From positions 849,062 through 913,061 of the forward strand of contig NZ_JAJEWQ010000002.1 in assembly GCF_020687805.1 (NCBI RefSeq): a stretch of DNA of 64,000 bases. The letters run 5' to 3'. This DNA comes from Planctobacterium marinum. GTDB lineage: Bacteria > Pseudomonadota > Gammaproteobacteria > Enterobacterales > Alteromonadaceae. The notes beneath the pieces are model-generated. The model saw only the letters and a program-made list of their open reading frames with translations, was not told where the DNA came from and did not search any database. The translations under genes and the position numbers were made by a program. Below are positions 56,672 through 64,000 of the stretch, piece by piece (the stretch's first letter is position 1; every line of letters begins with the position of its first letter).

Positions 56672-57070
56672 ATGCACAATTGGCAAATCAGAGTCTATTA
56701 CGAAGATACTGATGCTGGAGGTATTGTTTATTATGCCAACTATTTAAAGTTTATGGAACGTGCCAGAACGGAGTGGTTGCGCAGTTTAGGCATAGAACAA
56801 ACTGATTTATTGCAACAATCTGTCGGTTTTGTTGTCAGACACGTGGAAATGGAAAATATACAAGCCGCCAGGTTTAATGATTTGTTGTGTATTTCCAGTC
56901 AAATTGTAGAATTAAAACGAGCCAGTTTAGTGTTCCAACAGGAAATACGAAATCAAAGCAATAATAAGCTGGTCAGTGCGTTAATTAGAGTAGCTTGCGT
57001 AGATCTAAATAAAATGAAACCGCTGGCTATTCCAAAATCAATTTTAGGGGAACTTTCTCGTGTCGTCTGA
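56672..57070 (+). CDS. ybgC: acyl-CoA thioesterase YbgC
   Basis: A 132-residue hot-dog-fold thioesterase, first gene of the Tol-Pal cluster. The signature [29 protein letters not shown] carries the catalytic Asp and the 4HBT pattern. The start at 56672 is chosen over one 57 nt upstream because GAGGA lies 5-6 nt ahead and it matches the E. coli N-terminus and length (134). Its end overlaps tolQ by 11 nt. Confidence 0.96.
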   Translation: MHNWQIRVYYEDTDAGGIVYYANYLKFMERARTEWLRSLGIEQTDLLQQSVGFVVRHVEMENIQAARFNDLLCISSQIVELKRASLVFQQEIRNQSNNKLVSALIRVACVDLNKMKPLAIPKSILGELSRVV

Positions 57071-57749
57071 GCTATCCTTTTTCGACCTGTTTTGGCAGGC
57101 CAGTATCTTAGTACAGTTGGTAATGTTAACCCTGTTAATTACTTCGGTGGTTTCCTGGGCATTTATTTTTCAACGCAATAAGGCGTTATCGCAGGCCAGC
57201 AAAGAGATTAAAAAGTTTGAAGATCGCTTCTGGTCGGGGGCAGATCTGAACCGTCTTTATCAGGAACTCTCAGCCAGACAATCCATTGGCGGGCTGGCCA
57301 GTTTGTTCTGCGCTGGTTTTAAAGAATTTGTTCGCTTGAGTAAGAGCTCAACAACACATCCGGATGCCATCATGGATGGTACTCACAGAGCGATGCGTGT
57401 GTCATTGTCCCGGGAAGTAGACAATCTTGAAAGCCATTTGCCCTTTCTTGCTACCGCAGGATCTATCAGCCCTTATATAGGCCTGTTTGGCACGGTTTGG
57501 GGGATCATGAATTCATTCATCGCGTTAGGTGGACAACACCAGGCTACATTGGCCATGGTGGCTCCGGGTATCGCGGAAGCACTGATTGCGACTGCGATGG
57601 GATTGTTTGCCGCCATACCCGCGGTTATCGCTTACAATCGCTTTAGTCATCAGGTTGAAAAGCTGGAAAACAACTACGCTAATTTTATGGAAGAATTTTC
57701 CAGTATTTTACACCGACAGGCTTTGGCGAATAGCCGCGAAGAGCAATAA
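57060..57749 (+). CDS. tolQ: Tol-Pal system protein TolQ
   Basis: A 229-residue inner-membrane subunit of the proton-driven TolQRA motor that tightens the outer membrane at division. It has three transmembrane helices: one near residues 14-36 and two in the C-terminal half, with the conserved [24 protein letters not shown] and [26 protein letters not shown]. The start is a GTG inside ybgC. Confidence 0.98.
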   Translation: MSSELSFFDLFWQASILVQLVMLTLLITSVVSWAFIFQRNKALSQASKEIKKFEDRFWSGADLNRLYQELSARQSIGGLASLFCAGFKEFVRLSKSSTTHPDAIMDGTHRAMRVSLSREVDNLESHLPFLATAGSISPYIGLFGTVWGIMNSFIALGGQHQATLAMVAPGIAEALIATAMGLFAAIPAVIAYNRFSHQVEKLENNYANFMEEFSSILHRQALANSREEQ

Positions 57750-57764
57750 AGACAGGAGCGACGC

Positions 57765-58193
57765 ATGGTTGTTTACGTCAGAAAGCGCAGACGTCCGGTC
57801 TCTGAAATCAATGTAGTTCCATACATTGATGTGATGCTGGTATTGCTCATTATCTTTATGGTGACAGCGCCACTGGTTACTCAGGGGGTAAAAGTTGATT
57901 TACCCAAAGCGGAAGCCGAACCTTTGAAAGAAGACTCAAAACCTCCCTTGATTGCGTCTGTTGATGCCGAGGGGAAATATTATCTCAATGTCGGGGATAC
58001 CCAAAAAGACCCCATGAGTGCTGAGGATTTAGCAGTACTGGTGGCAAAGCATCTGCAGAAAGAACCCGGAACTCCTGTAGTGGTAAAAGGTGATGGTAAT
58101 GTCCCCTACAATAATGTGATCCAGCTAATGGTGCTGTTGCAACGAGCCGGTGCGCCATCGGTTGGGCTGATGACTGACATGCCTGAACAATGA
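57765..58193 (+). CDS. tolR: Tol-Pal system protein TolR
   Basis: A 142-residue protein with one N-terminal transmembrane helix and a periplasmic domain. The proton-pathway Asp is in INVVPYIDVMLVLLIIFM, and the periplasmic part shows VKVDLPKAEAEPL and the conserved late VGLMTDM. It forms the stator with TolQ. It overlaps tolA by 4 nt. Confidence 0.98.
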   Translation: MVVYVRKRRRPVSEINVVPYIDVMLVLLIIFMVTAPLVTQGVKVDLPKAEAEPLKEDSKPPLIASVDAEGKYYLNVGDTQKDPMSAEDLAVLVAKHLQKEPGTPVVVKGDGNVPYNNVIQLMVLLQRAGAPSVGLMTDMPEQ

Positions 58194-59062
58194 AATTTAT
58201 TGAGCATCCCGTCGGGAAATCCGTTGCGTTACATTTTATGTTGGGGGCCGTACTGGTCACCAGCGTGCACTTTTCGCCGACACCCGATGTGCCTCAGTTG
58301 AACGCGTCAGTACAGCCCATTGAGGCCGTGGTGGTAGACGCTGCAGCAATAAACAAGCAATTGCAAAAAATAGAAGATGAAAAACGTGAAAAGCAGGATG
58401 CTGAGCGGCGCAAAAAAGAAGAACAGGAACGCCGAATTCGGGAGCGGGAAGAAGAAGTTCGGCGGGCAGAGCAGGCCGCAGCAGAAGCGCGGCGCAAAAA
58501 GAAGGAAGAGGAGCAACGCGCTGCTGAAGAGGCCAGACAACGAAAAATTGCTGAGCAGGAAAAGGCCAGGCGTCTGAAAGAAGAGCGGGAAAAGAAAGAG
58601 CGAGATCGAAAAGAAGCTGAGCGCAAAAAAGCCGAAGAAGCAAAAAAACAAAAAGAAGCAGAAGAGCGGGCCAAAGAGGAAGCCAGGCGCAAAGAACAGG
58701 AAGCGCTTGAAATGGCAGAGCAGGAACGCATATTAGAAGAGCAACTGAAAGCAGAACAAGCGGCCAGAAATGCGCGTAAGCAACGCCAGGTGCTGTCAGA
58801 AATAGGAAAGTATACCGCGTTAATTGAGCAAACCATCAAACGCAACTGGATCGTGGACCCTTCGATGAAAGGTAAGTCTTGCCGCCTGAACATACGTCTG
58901 GCTTCGAGCGGCCTGGTAATACAGGTGACCCAATTAGCGGGGGATGCTAATGTATGCCGGTCAGCGCAATCTGCGGTGTTAAAAGCGGAAACCTTGCCGG
59001 TTTCATCCGATCCCGACGTGTTTGCGGAAATGAAAGAAATTAATTTAACATTAAAACCTTAA
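58190..59062 (+). CDS. tolA: Tol-Pal system protein TolA
   Basis: A 290-residue protein linking the TolQR motor to the outer membrane. It has an N-terminal transmembrane helix (about 11-30), a long Lys/Glu/Ala/Arg-rich helical domain (about 60-200), and a C-terminal globular domain with two Cys (SCRLNIRLA, ANVCRSAQ). The charged repeats produce long open frames on the opposite strand, which are not genes. It is shorter than E. coli TolA (421) because the helical arm is reduced. Confidence 0.95.
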   Translation: MKFIEHPVGKSVALHFMLGAVLVTSVHFSPTPDVPQLNASVQPIEAVVVDAAAINKQLQKIEDEKREKQDAERRKKEEQERRIREREEEVRRAEQAAAEARRKKKEEEQRAAEEARQRKIAEQEKARRLKEEREKKERDRKEAERKKAEEAKKQKEAEERAKEEARRKEQEALEMAEQERILEEQLKAEQAARNARKQRQVLSEIGKYTALIEQTIKRNWIVDPSMKGKSCRLNIRLASSGLVIQVTQLAGDANVCRSAQSAVLKAETLPVSSDPDVFAEMKEINLTLKP

Positions 59063-59078
59063 TGGTGTTTAAGTACAT

Positions 59079-60464
59079 ATGACAATAATTAAATCGATTC
59101 AAGCGCTAAAAAACCGACTCAAAATATATAGCTTAATACTGTTTATACTTGCTGCTGGCAAAGCTAATGCTGCGCTGGAAATCGTCATAACTGAAGGGAT
59201 CGATTCCGCTCGTCCGGTGGGTATCGTTCCTTTTAAATGGAAGGGTGAGGGGCTTATGCCCGGCACTTTGGCCGATGTTATTTCTGCTGACCTGATGCGC
59301 AGCGGTAAATTTAATCCGCTGTCGCAGCAAGATATGCCACAGTTTCCCACAGCTGATGCCGAAGTTGATTACACAGCCTGGGCGTCTAAAGGTGTCGAAG
59401 TGATCCTTGTGGGTACGGTGGAGCCTTATTCACTGGACCGCTACCTGGTTAGCTTCGAACTTATTGATGTGATCCGCGGTCAAATTACCGGTGGTAATGC
59501 CCGGGTGTTGAGTGCCGGCAAACTGGTAGATTCACAAGATCACATTTTAGATACACGTCAGATTGTGGTGGATGGCAATAAGTTCCGGCGTCATGCCCAT
59601 TACATCAGTGATGTTATTTATGAGGAATTAACCGGTATTAAAGGAGCCTTTCGGACCCGAATCGCTTATGTGACGGTCAATATTAAAGAAGGCAACAAAA
59701 CGCCTTACCAGTTAGTTGTGGCTGATTATGACGGTGAAAATGAAAATGTTTTACTTAAATCTCCTGAGCCATTGATGTCTCCGGGCTGGTCACCAGACGG
59801 GAACAAGTTGGTGTATGTCAGTTTTGAGAATCGTCGTCCGCAAATTTTTATGCAGGATATCTACACGCGAAGCCGTACCAGACTAACGGATTTTGAGGGG
59901 ATTAATGGCTCTCCGGTGTTTTCGCCTGATGGTCGGCAAATCGCTATGGTGCTGTCAAAAGATGGCAACGCAGAAATCTATTTATTAGATATTGCAAGTA
60001 GAGAAACCCGCAGATTGACCCGTAACAGGTATATAGATACAGAACCAAGTTGGACTCCGGATGGAAGAAGCATCATATTTACCTCAGAACGGGGTGGTAA
60101 ACCTCAGATTTATCGCGTAAATTTAGCATCTGGTAAAGTTCGTAGAATAACTTTCGAAGGTGAAATGAATCTCGGCGGTACTGTGACCCCTGACGGCAAT
60201 GAGCTGGTTATGGTAAACCGGACGAGAGGCGACTATCATATCGCCAGACAAGATTTTAAAACCAGTACAATGCAAGTTTTAACGAAGACTTATCTGGATG
60301 AGTCTCCGAGCATTGCACCTAATGGAGCTATGATCATATACAGTACGTTACATCAAGGTCAGCAAGTGTTGTCGTTGGTGTCACTGGATGGTCGATTTAA
60401 AGCAAGAATACCGGCAGTAGAAGGCGAGGTGAAATCTCCAAGCTGGTCACCCTTTCTACTGTAG
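59079..60464 (+). CDS. tolB: Tol-Pal system beta-propeller protein TolB
   Basis: A 461-residue periplasmic protein with a signal peptide (about 1-32, ending KANA). After an N-terminal alpha/beta domain (VPFKWKGEG onward) comes a six-bladed propeller of PD40 repeats, seen as recurring [39 protein letters not shown] and similar. It binds Pal and TolA. The N-terminal region before the signal core is longer than usual; no alternative ATG is available. Confidence 0.97.
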   Translation: MTIIKSIQALKNRLKIYSLILFILAAGKANAALEIVITEGIDSARPVGIVPFKWKGEGLMPGTLADVISADLMRSGKFNPLSQQDMPQFPTADAEVDYTAWASKGVEVILVGTVEPYSLDRYLVSFELIDVIRGQITGGNARVLSAGKLVDSQDHILDTRQIVVDGNKFRRHAHYISDVIYEELTGIKGAFRTRIAYVTVNIKEGNKTPYQLVVADYDGENENVLLKSPEPLMSPGWSPDGNKLVYVSFENRRPQIFMQDIYTRSRTRLTDFEGINGSPVFSPDGRQIAMVLSKDGNAEIYLLDIASRETRRLTRNRYIDTEPSWTPDGRSIIFTSERGGKPQIYRVNLASGKVRRITFEGEMNLGGTVTPDGNELVMVNRTRGDYHIARQDFKTSTMQVLTKTYLDESPSIAPNGAMIIYSTLHQGQQVLSLVSLDGRFKARIPAVEGEVKSPSWSPFLL

Positions 60465-60507
60465 AACAATTTGTTAATAAGATTCATAAATAATAAGGAT
60501 CAAGAGG

Positions 60508-61059
60508 ATGCAACTAAATAAAATCATGAAAGGAGTGTTCATCGCTCTGCCAGTCGTTACGCTTATGGCCTGTTCATCTAGCCCGAGCTCTTCTGATGCT
60601 GAAAAAGCGAGAAACGAGTCTGCTGCAAGTTCACAGACCTCTGGTTCAGAAAATACCGGTGTTGAAATTGGCACCGTAGTACAAGAAAAATCGCCTGAAG
60701 AAATTCGTCAGGAGCAAAAAGAAGCTCTGATGCGCAACCAGATTGTGTATTTTGACTTCGACCGTTCAAGTGTCAGCAGTGAGTTTTACAGCTTGTTGAA
60801 TGAGCACGCTGAGTTCCTACGTAACAATCCTTCTCAGCGCGTTACTATCGAAGGCCATTGTGACAAGCGTGGTACACCTGAGTACAACATTGCGCTGGGT
60901 GAGCGTCGTGCAAAGTCTATCGAGACATTCATGCAAAATGCGGGTGTGAGCGCTTCACAGATTTCTGTCGTATCTTACGGAGAAGAGAAACCTGTCGCTA
61001 TGGGTGATACAGAACGCGCTTTCAAACAAAACCGTAGAGCAGTTCTGGTATACAACTAA
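60508..61059 (+). CDS. pal: peptidoglycan-associated lipoprotein Pal
   Basis: A 183-residue outer-membrane lipoprotein with lipobox TLMAC (C22), a Ser/Ala/Glu-rich linker, and a C-terminal OmpA domain that grips peptidoglycan: YFDFDRSSV, IEGHCDKRGTPEYNIALGERRA with the diaminopimelate-binding Asp and Arg, and SYGEEKP. It follows tolB by 43 nt. Complete and ordinary. Confidence 0.98.
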   Translation: MQLNKIMKGVFIALPVVTLMACSSSPSSSDAEKARNESAASSQTSGSENTGVEIGTVVQEKSPEEIRQEQKEALMRNQIVYFDFDRSSVSSEFYSLLNEHAEFLRNNPSQRVTIEGHCDKRGTPEYNIALGERRAKSIETFMQNAGVSASQISVVSYGEEKPVAMGDTERAFKQNRRAVLVYN

Positions 61060-61064
61060 GCTGA

Positions 61065-61811
61065 ATGTTAATGAAACTTAACAAGCTAGTTGGTTGTACT
61101 CTGGTGTTGTGGGGAGCCAATGCGGCTGCCCAGGCACCAGTAGAAAACCTGAACTCAAAAAGCCTTCAGGAAAGGCTCACCATCCTCGAACGGACTATTT
61201 CGGCACGTAACGATGCTCAGCAAGTGATTCAGACCCAGTTGGATGAAATGCAACTGGAGGTCAACGAGTTACGTGGTGCGGTAGAGTTACACACCCACAA
61301 GTTAGAACAGATTTTACAACGGCAGCGAGAGCTATATCTGGAAATAGACCGGCGGGTTGAGTCTCTGGCTCAAAGCCCGGCCAGCGAACCTGCGGTCCCG
61401 GAAACGGTGGTAGATGAAACTCAGCTTGAGTCACAAATGTATGATGGTGCCGTTAACCTAATCCTCAAAGAAAAGAAATACGACGAAGCCATTCCTGAGT
61501 TTCGTGCGTTTTTGAAGAGCTACCCGCAATCAGAATACGCACCTAATGCACATTATTGGTTAGGGCAGTTATTGTTCAATAAGCGTGAATTTGGCGATGC
61601 TGAGCAACACTTTGAACAGGTTGTTAAGTTTTATCCAGATTCAGGAAAGCGTGCAGATTCGTTGCTGAAACTCGGTGTGATTGCCCAACGGCGCTCTAAT
61701 ATCGCCAAAGCCACTCAGTTATTTGAACAGGTGATTGCCGAATATCCCGATGCGTCGGAAAAACGCCTTGCGGAAACGCGCCTTAAAAATATCAGAGACG
61801 GTGCGAATTAG
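61065..61811 (+). CDS. cpoB: cell division coordinator CpoB (YbgF)
   Basis: A 248-residue periplasmic protein with a signal peptide (about 1-22, ending NAAA), an N-terminal coiled-coil trimerisation segment (about 35-100), and C-terminal TPR repeats (YDGAVNLILKEKKYDEAIPEF, HYWLGQLLFNKREFGDAEQHFE). CpoB coordinates peptidoglycan synthesis with Tol-driven outer-membrane constriction. It begins 5 nt after pal and ends the operon. Confidence 0.97.
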   Translation: MLMKLNKLVGCTLVLWGANAAAQAPVENLNSKSLQERLTILERTISARNDAQQVIQTQLDEMQLEVNELRGAVELHTHKLEQILQRQRELYLEIDRRVESLAQSPASEPAVPETVVDETQLESQMYDGAVNLILKEKKYDEAIPEFRAFLKSYPQSEYAPNAHYWLGQLLFNKREFGDAEQHFEQVVKFYPDSGKRADSLLKLGVIAQRRSNIAKATQLFEQVIAEYPDASEKRLAETRLKNIRDGAN

Positions 61812-61823
61812 TGATGTAAATAT

Positions 61824-61855
61824 GGTCGAACTGTGGAGATATTCACCGTTCGATC
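61824..61855 (+). terminator. probable terminator of the tol-pal operon
   Basis: GGTCGAAC (61824-61831) pairs with GTTCGATC (61848-61855) through one G-T pair; the following ATGTTTCT is a weak T tract. Confidence 0.45.
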
Positions 61856-61885
61856 ATGTTTCTGCAATATTTGTGAAATTTCTCC

Positions 61886-61913
61886 TTGCACCTCGCTAAG
61901 ATTTCAGTATTAT
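61886..61913 (+). promoter_or_regulatory. promoter of the tRNA-Lys pair
   Basis: TTGCAC (61886-61891), a 16-nt spacer and TATTAT (61908-61913), then a GC-rich stretch (ACGCGTCC) around the start site, which is the discriminator type seen in stringently controlled stable-RNA promoters. Confidence 0.7.
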
Positions 61914-61944
61914 ACGCGTCCGTCGCCGAGAGGCACATGAAGAA

Positions 61945-62020
61945 GGGTCGTTAGCTCAGTTGGTAGAGCAGTTGACTTTTAATCAATTGGTCGCTGGTTC
62001 GAATCCAGCACGACCCACCA
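61945..62020 (+). tRNA. tRNA-Lys (anticodon TTT)
   Basis: A 76-nt tRNA with acceptor GGGTCGT / ACGACCC, D-arm AGCTCAGTTGGTAGAGC, anticodon loop CTTTTAA (anticodon TTT), T-loop GGTTCGAATCC and encoded CCA. It lies between cpoB and nadA, the same place as the lysine tRNA cluster of E. coli. Confidence 0.97.
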
Positions 62021-62058
62021 CTTCTTCTGCAAAATCTATCTAAAACAATCTGATATGT

Positions 62059-62134
62059 GGGTCGTTAGCTCAGTTGGTAGAGCAGTTGACTTTTAATCAA
62101 TTGGTCGCTGGTTCGAATCCAGCACGACCCACCA
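62059..62134 (+). tRNA. tRNA-Lys (anticodon TTT), second copy
   Basis: Identical over all 76 nt to the copy at 61945-62020, with a 38-nt spacer between them. The two are presumably made from one transcript and cut apart. The following 321 nt to nadA contain only short inverted repeats (for example CAAGTTT / AAACTTG) and the nadA promoter area. Confidence 0.97.
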
Positions 62135-62455
62135 CTCAATCATCAGCATATACCAAAATCCCCGAAAGCAATTATTCAGTACTCGTTGAGTGCCGGATGA
62201 GACAAGTTTTTCTGGAACAAACTTGGATCTACCCACTTAACGGGGGATCAGCATTCATCTCGTTCTATTGATTATTCCATCCCAACCACAATGGCTCACC
62301 ACTGTTATTCGATGATTTTCGGATCTATATTTGCATTTGCACTGCATATAGCCGAGTAATGGTTAAAACAGAAAGTCATAACAGATGACTAAAAAATAAA
62401 CTGTTGATGCTGCTCTTTCGTATAGTTTCTAGTATAATCCGCACCCTTTTGAAAC

Positions 62456-63502
62456 ATGATGTGGTCTGATATGCAGCCGGCAAAAATAGATATCGATTAT
62501 TCCTTTCCAGGTAAACCTGCCGTTTTAAGCGACGTGCAGCAATCTGCCTATAAGCAACGGATTAAAGCCTTGTTGCAAGAGAAAAATGCCGTTCTGATTG
62601 CTCATTACTACACCGACCCGGAAATTCAGGCATTGGCTGAGGAAACCGGCGGGTTTATTTCTGATTCATTGGAAATGGCTCGTTACGGTAAAAATGCGGC
62701 GCAAAACACCTTAATCGTGGCTGGTGTAAAGTTCATGGGTGAAACTGCCAAGATTCTGAGTCCTGAAAAAACGGTATTGATGCCGACCCTGGAAGCGACC
62801 TGCTCGTTGGATCTGGGTTGCCCGATAAAAGAGTTTGATGAGTTTTGTTCTGCTCACCCAGACAGAACGGTTGTGGTTTATGCTAATACCTCTGCAGCGG
62901 TTAAAGCGCGTGCCGATTGGGTGGTGACATCCAGCATCGCACTGGATGTGGTTGAACATCTGGATAGCCAGGGACAAAAGATTCTATGGGGACCAGATAG
63001 ACACCTTGGCAATTATATCGCGAAGCAAACCGGTGCGGATATGTTGATGTGGCAGGGGGAGTGTATTGTGCACGATGAGTTCTCTGCAAAAGCCTTACAA
63101 GACATGAAAAACGTCTATCCGGACGCTGCGATTCTGGTACACCCGGAATCCCCGGCCAGTGTCGTAGAGATGGCTGACGCAGTAGGCTCAACTTCGCAAT
63201 TAATTAAAGCTGCGCAAGAACTACCGAATCAGCAATTGATTGTCGCTACCGACAAAGGGATTTTCTATAAAATGCAACAGTTTGCGCCGGGTAAAACCTT
63301 TATTGAAGCGCCAACTGGCGGAAATGGGGCAACCTGCAGAAGTTGTGCACATTGCCCATGGATGGCGATGAATGGTCTTGCAGCGATAGAAAGTGCTCTC
63401 ACGGACACCAGTGGTCATGAAATTTTTGTGGATGATGCACTGCGTGAAAAGGCGTTGATACCCTTAAATCGCATGTTGAATTTTTCAACAGCGCGCAAGT
63501 AA
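62456..63502 (+). CDS. nadA: quinolinate synthase
   Basis: A 348-residue [4Fe-4S] enzyme that condenses iminoaspartate and dihydroxyacetone phosphate to quinolinate in NAD synthesis. It shows [30 protein letters not shown], and the three cluster cysteines in [19 protein letters not shown] and [11 protein letters not shown]. The start could be 62456, 62459 or 62471; 62456 best matches the N-terminal length of E. coli NadA. A TATAAT at 62433-62438 is a likely -10 element, implying a very short leader. Confidence 0.97.
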   Translation: MMWSDMQPAKIDIDYSFPGKPAVLSDVQQSAYKQRIKALLQEKNAVLIAHYYTDPEIQALAEETGGFISDSLEMARYGKNAAQNTLIVAGVKFMGETAKILSPEKTVLMPTLEATCSLDLGCPIKEFDEFCSAHPDRTVVVYANTSAAVKARADWVVTSSIALDVVEHLDSQGQKILWGPDRHLGNYIAKQTGADMLMWQGECIVHDEFSAKALQDMKNVYPDAAILVHPESPASVVEMADAVGSTSQLIKAAQELPNQQLIVATDKGIFYKMQQFAPGKTFIEAPTGGNGATCRSCAHCPWMAMNGLAAIESALTDTSGHEIFVDDALREKALIPLNRMLNFSTARK

Positions 63503-63555
63503 AAAGAGGATAAACGGGCGGAATCTGGCCCTGGTTAGTGGGTTTTAATGGTGAC

Positions 63556-63580
63556 AGGTGGCTAAATCGCCACTTAAGTT
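63556..63580 (+). terminator. possible terminator of nadA
   Basis: AGGTGGC pairs with GCCACTT (one G-T pair) around a TAAATC loop, followed by AAGTTACATTTTC; it lies about 55 nt after the stop. Weak T tract. Confidence 0.4.
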
Positions 63581-63666
63581 ACATTTTCACAATTTTTACT
63601 TGATTCAGTGTTTTGAAACCCCTAACATACGCCACCTGTTTTGAGGTGCCAAGGCAACTTCAAAAA

Positions 63667-64000
63667 GAACAAGTTACCAGGTGAGCTGGCTGACTAATTT
63701 GTCAGGAACAAATTAGTCCATGCGAAGCATGGCCCGAAGGGCGAAGGCAGGATGCCGGAGTAACGCGCACGAGTAGTGCGCCGACATACAAATAACACCA
63801 AATTTGTATGTCACATAGAACAAGTTAATAGGTGAGATGGCTGAGCTGGCTGACTAATTTGTCAGGAACAAATTAGACCATGCGAAGCATGGCCCGAAGG
63901 GCGAAGGCAGGATGCCGGAGTAACGCGCACGAGTAGTGCGCCGACATACAAATAACACCAAATTTGTATGTCACATAGAACAAGTTAATAGGTGAGATGG
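63667..64000 (+). repeat. tandem array of 160-bp units, each with six hairpins
   Basis: Unit 1 is 63683-63842 and unit 2 runs from 63843 to the window edge (158 nt visible); they differ at one base (T63717 versus A63877). A 16-nt partial copy (63667-63682) precedes unit 1 and lacks one 9-nt subrepeat (GAGATGGCT). Stems in unit 1: GACTAATTTGT / ACAAATTAGTC, CCATGC / GCATGG (GAA loop), GCCC / GGGC (GAA loop), GGCA / TGCC (GGA loop), GCGCAC / GTGCGC, and GACATACAAAT / ATTTGTATGTC. No coding capacity beyond tiny frames. Nature unknown; the array continues past the window. Confidence 0.9.

Noticed and set aside
58257..58893. Long minus-strand open frames opposite tolA (up to 199 codons)
   Set aside because: They arise from the Lys/Glu/Ala-rich repeats of TolA read antisense, giving Ser/Phe/Cys/Leu-rich sequence with no family features.
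63720..63780. A tiny ORF inside each 160-bp unit beginning at the ATG of the second hairpin
   Set aside because: Only 18 codons, no ribosome-binding site, and the start codon lies within a hairpin; its sequence is dictated by the palindromes.
63683..64000. The 160-bp tandem units as a CRISPR array or integron attC cassette array
   Set aside because: There are no unique spacers between short repeats, and no attC-type GTTRRRY core with an integrase or cassette ORFs. The whole unit is repeated.

Overview
The window is a stretch of gammaproteobacterial chromosome that fits the Alteromonadales best, probably an Alteromonadaceae member. This is inferred from synteny and gene content: dnaX-ybaB-recR-htpG-adk, hisGDCBHAFI, thrABC, trpEGDCFBA divergent from rnm-yciO-scpA-scpB-rluB, aspS-nudB-ruvCAB, and ybgC-tolQRAB-pal-cpoB-tRNA(Lys)-nadA. 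Almost everything is core metabolism or housekeeping. There is no prophage, no insertion sequence with a transposase, no CRISPR array and no obvious defence island.

Left to right. 1-7.5 kb: the end of dnaX, ybaB, recR, an intruding RelB/RelE-type toxin-antitoxin pair, htpG behind a candidate sigma-32 promoter, adk, a MAPEG protein, a small heat-shock protein with a candidate ROSE-type RNA thermometer, cobO and an unknown protein. 7.6-15.5 kb: a truncated HicB-like orphan, then the complete histidine operon on the minus strand, preceded by a hisL leader peptide with four consecutive His codons and a six-arm attenuator. 15.5-20.3 kb: small accessory genes (unknown, GNAT acetyltransferase, YbaK, alpha/beta hydrolase), a GRDP-like protein with a Cys/Gly/Ser tail, and a MASE2 hybrid histidine kinase split by a frameshift at a C7 tract. 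20.5-26.4 kb: the threonine operon with a Thr/Ile/Met-containing leader peptide, an attenuator and MetJ-box-like repeats in its promoter, followed by ung. 26.4-35.3 kb: DUF3545, pgi, tal, a macrodomain protein, yaaA, YciI, a LysR/LysE-type pair, a small unknown protein and a lipoprotein carrying a flagellar-hook (FlgE D2)-like domain between Ig-like segments.

35.5-46.4 kb: the tryptophan operon on the minus strand, with a trpL leader (three tandem Trp codons) and attenuator, divergent from rnm, yciO, scpA, scpB and rluB. 46.4-51.3 kb: an exported TonB_C-domain protein and a four-gene TRAP transporter that includes a T-component lipoprotein. 51.5-56 kb: aspS, nudB, ruvC, ruvA and ruvB. 56-61.8 kb: an AT-rich spacer and the Tol-Pal envelope operon. 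61.9-64 kb: two identical tRNA-Lys genes, nadA, and the start of a tandem array of 160-bp units.

The three amino-acid operons each carry a readable leader peptide and terminator, so his, thr and trp are all predicted to be controlled by classical attenuation. The two heat-shock genes near the left end carry heat-shock signals at the transcriptional level and, for hsp20, also at the RNA-structure level. The least explained element is the 160-bp tandem repeat at the right edge (63667-64000): each unit folds into six consecutive short hairpins, two of them closed by GAA triloops. Other items for follow-up are the FlgE-like lipoprotein, the Cys-tailed GRDP protein next to the split kinase, and the MetJ-like operator ahead of thrABC. 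All functional calls come from reading the sequence; no database search was run.
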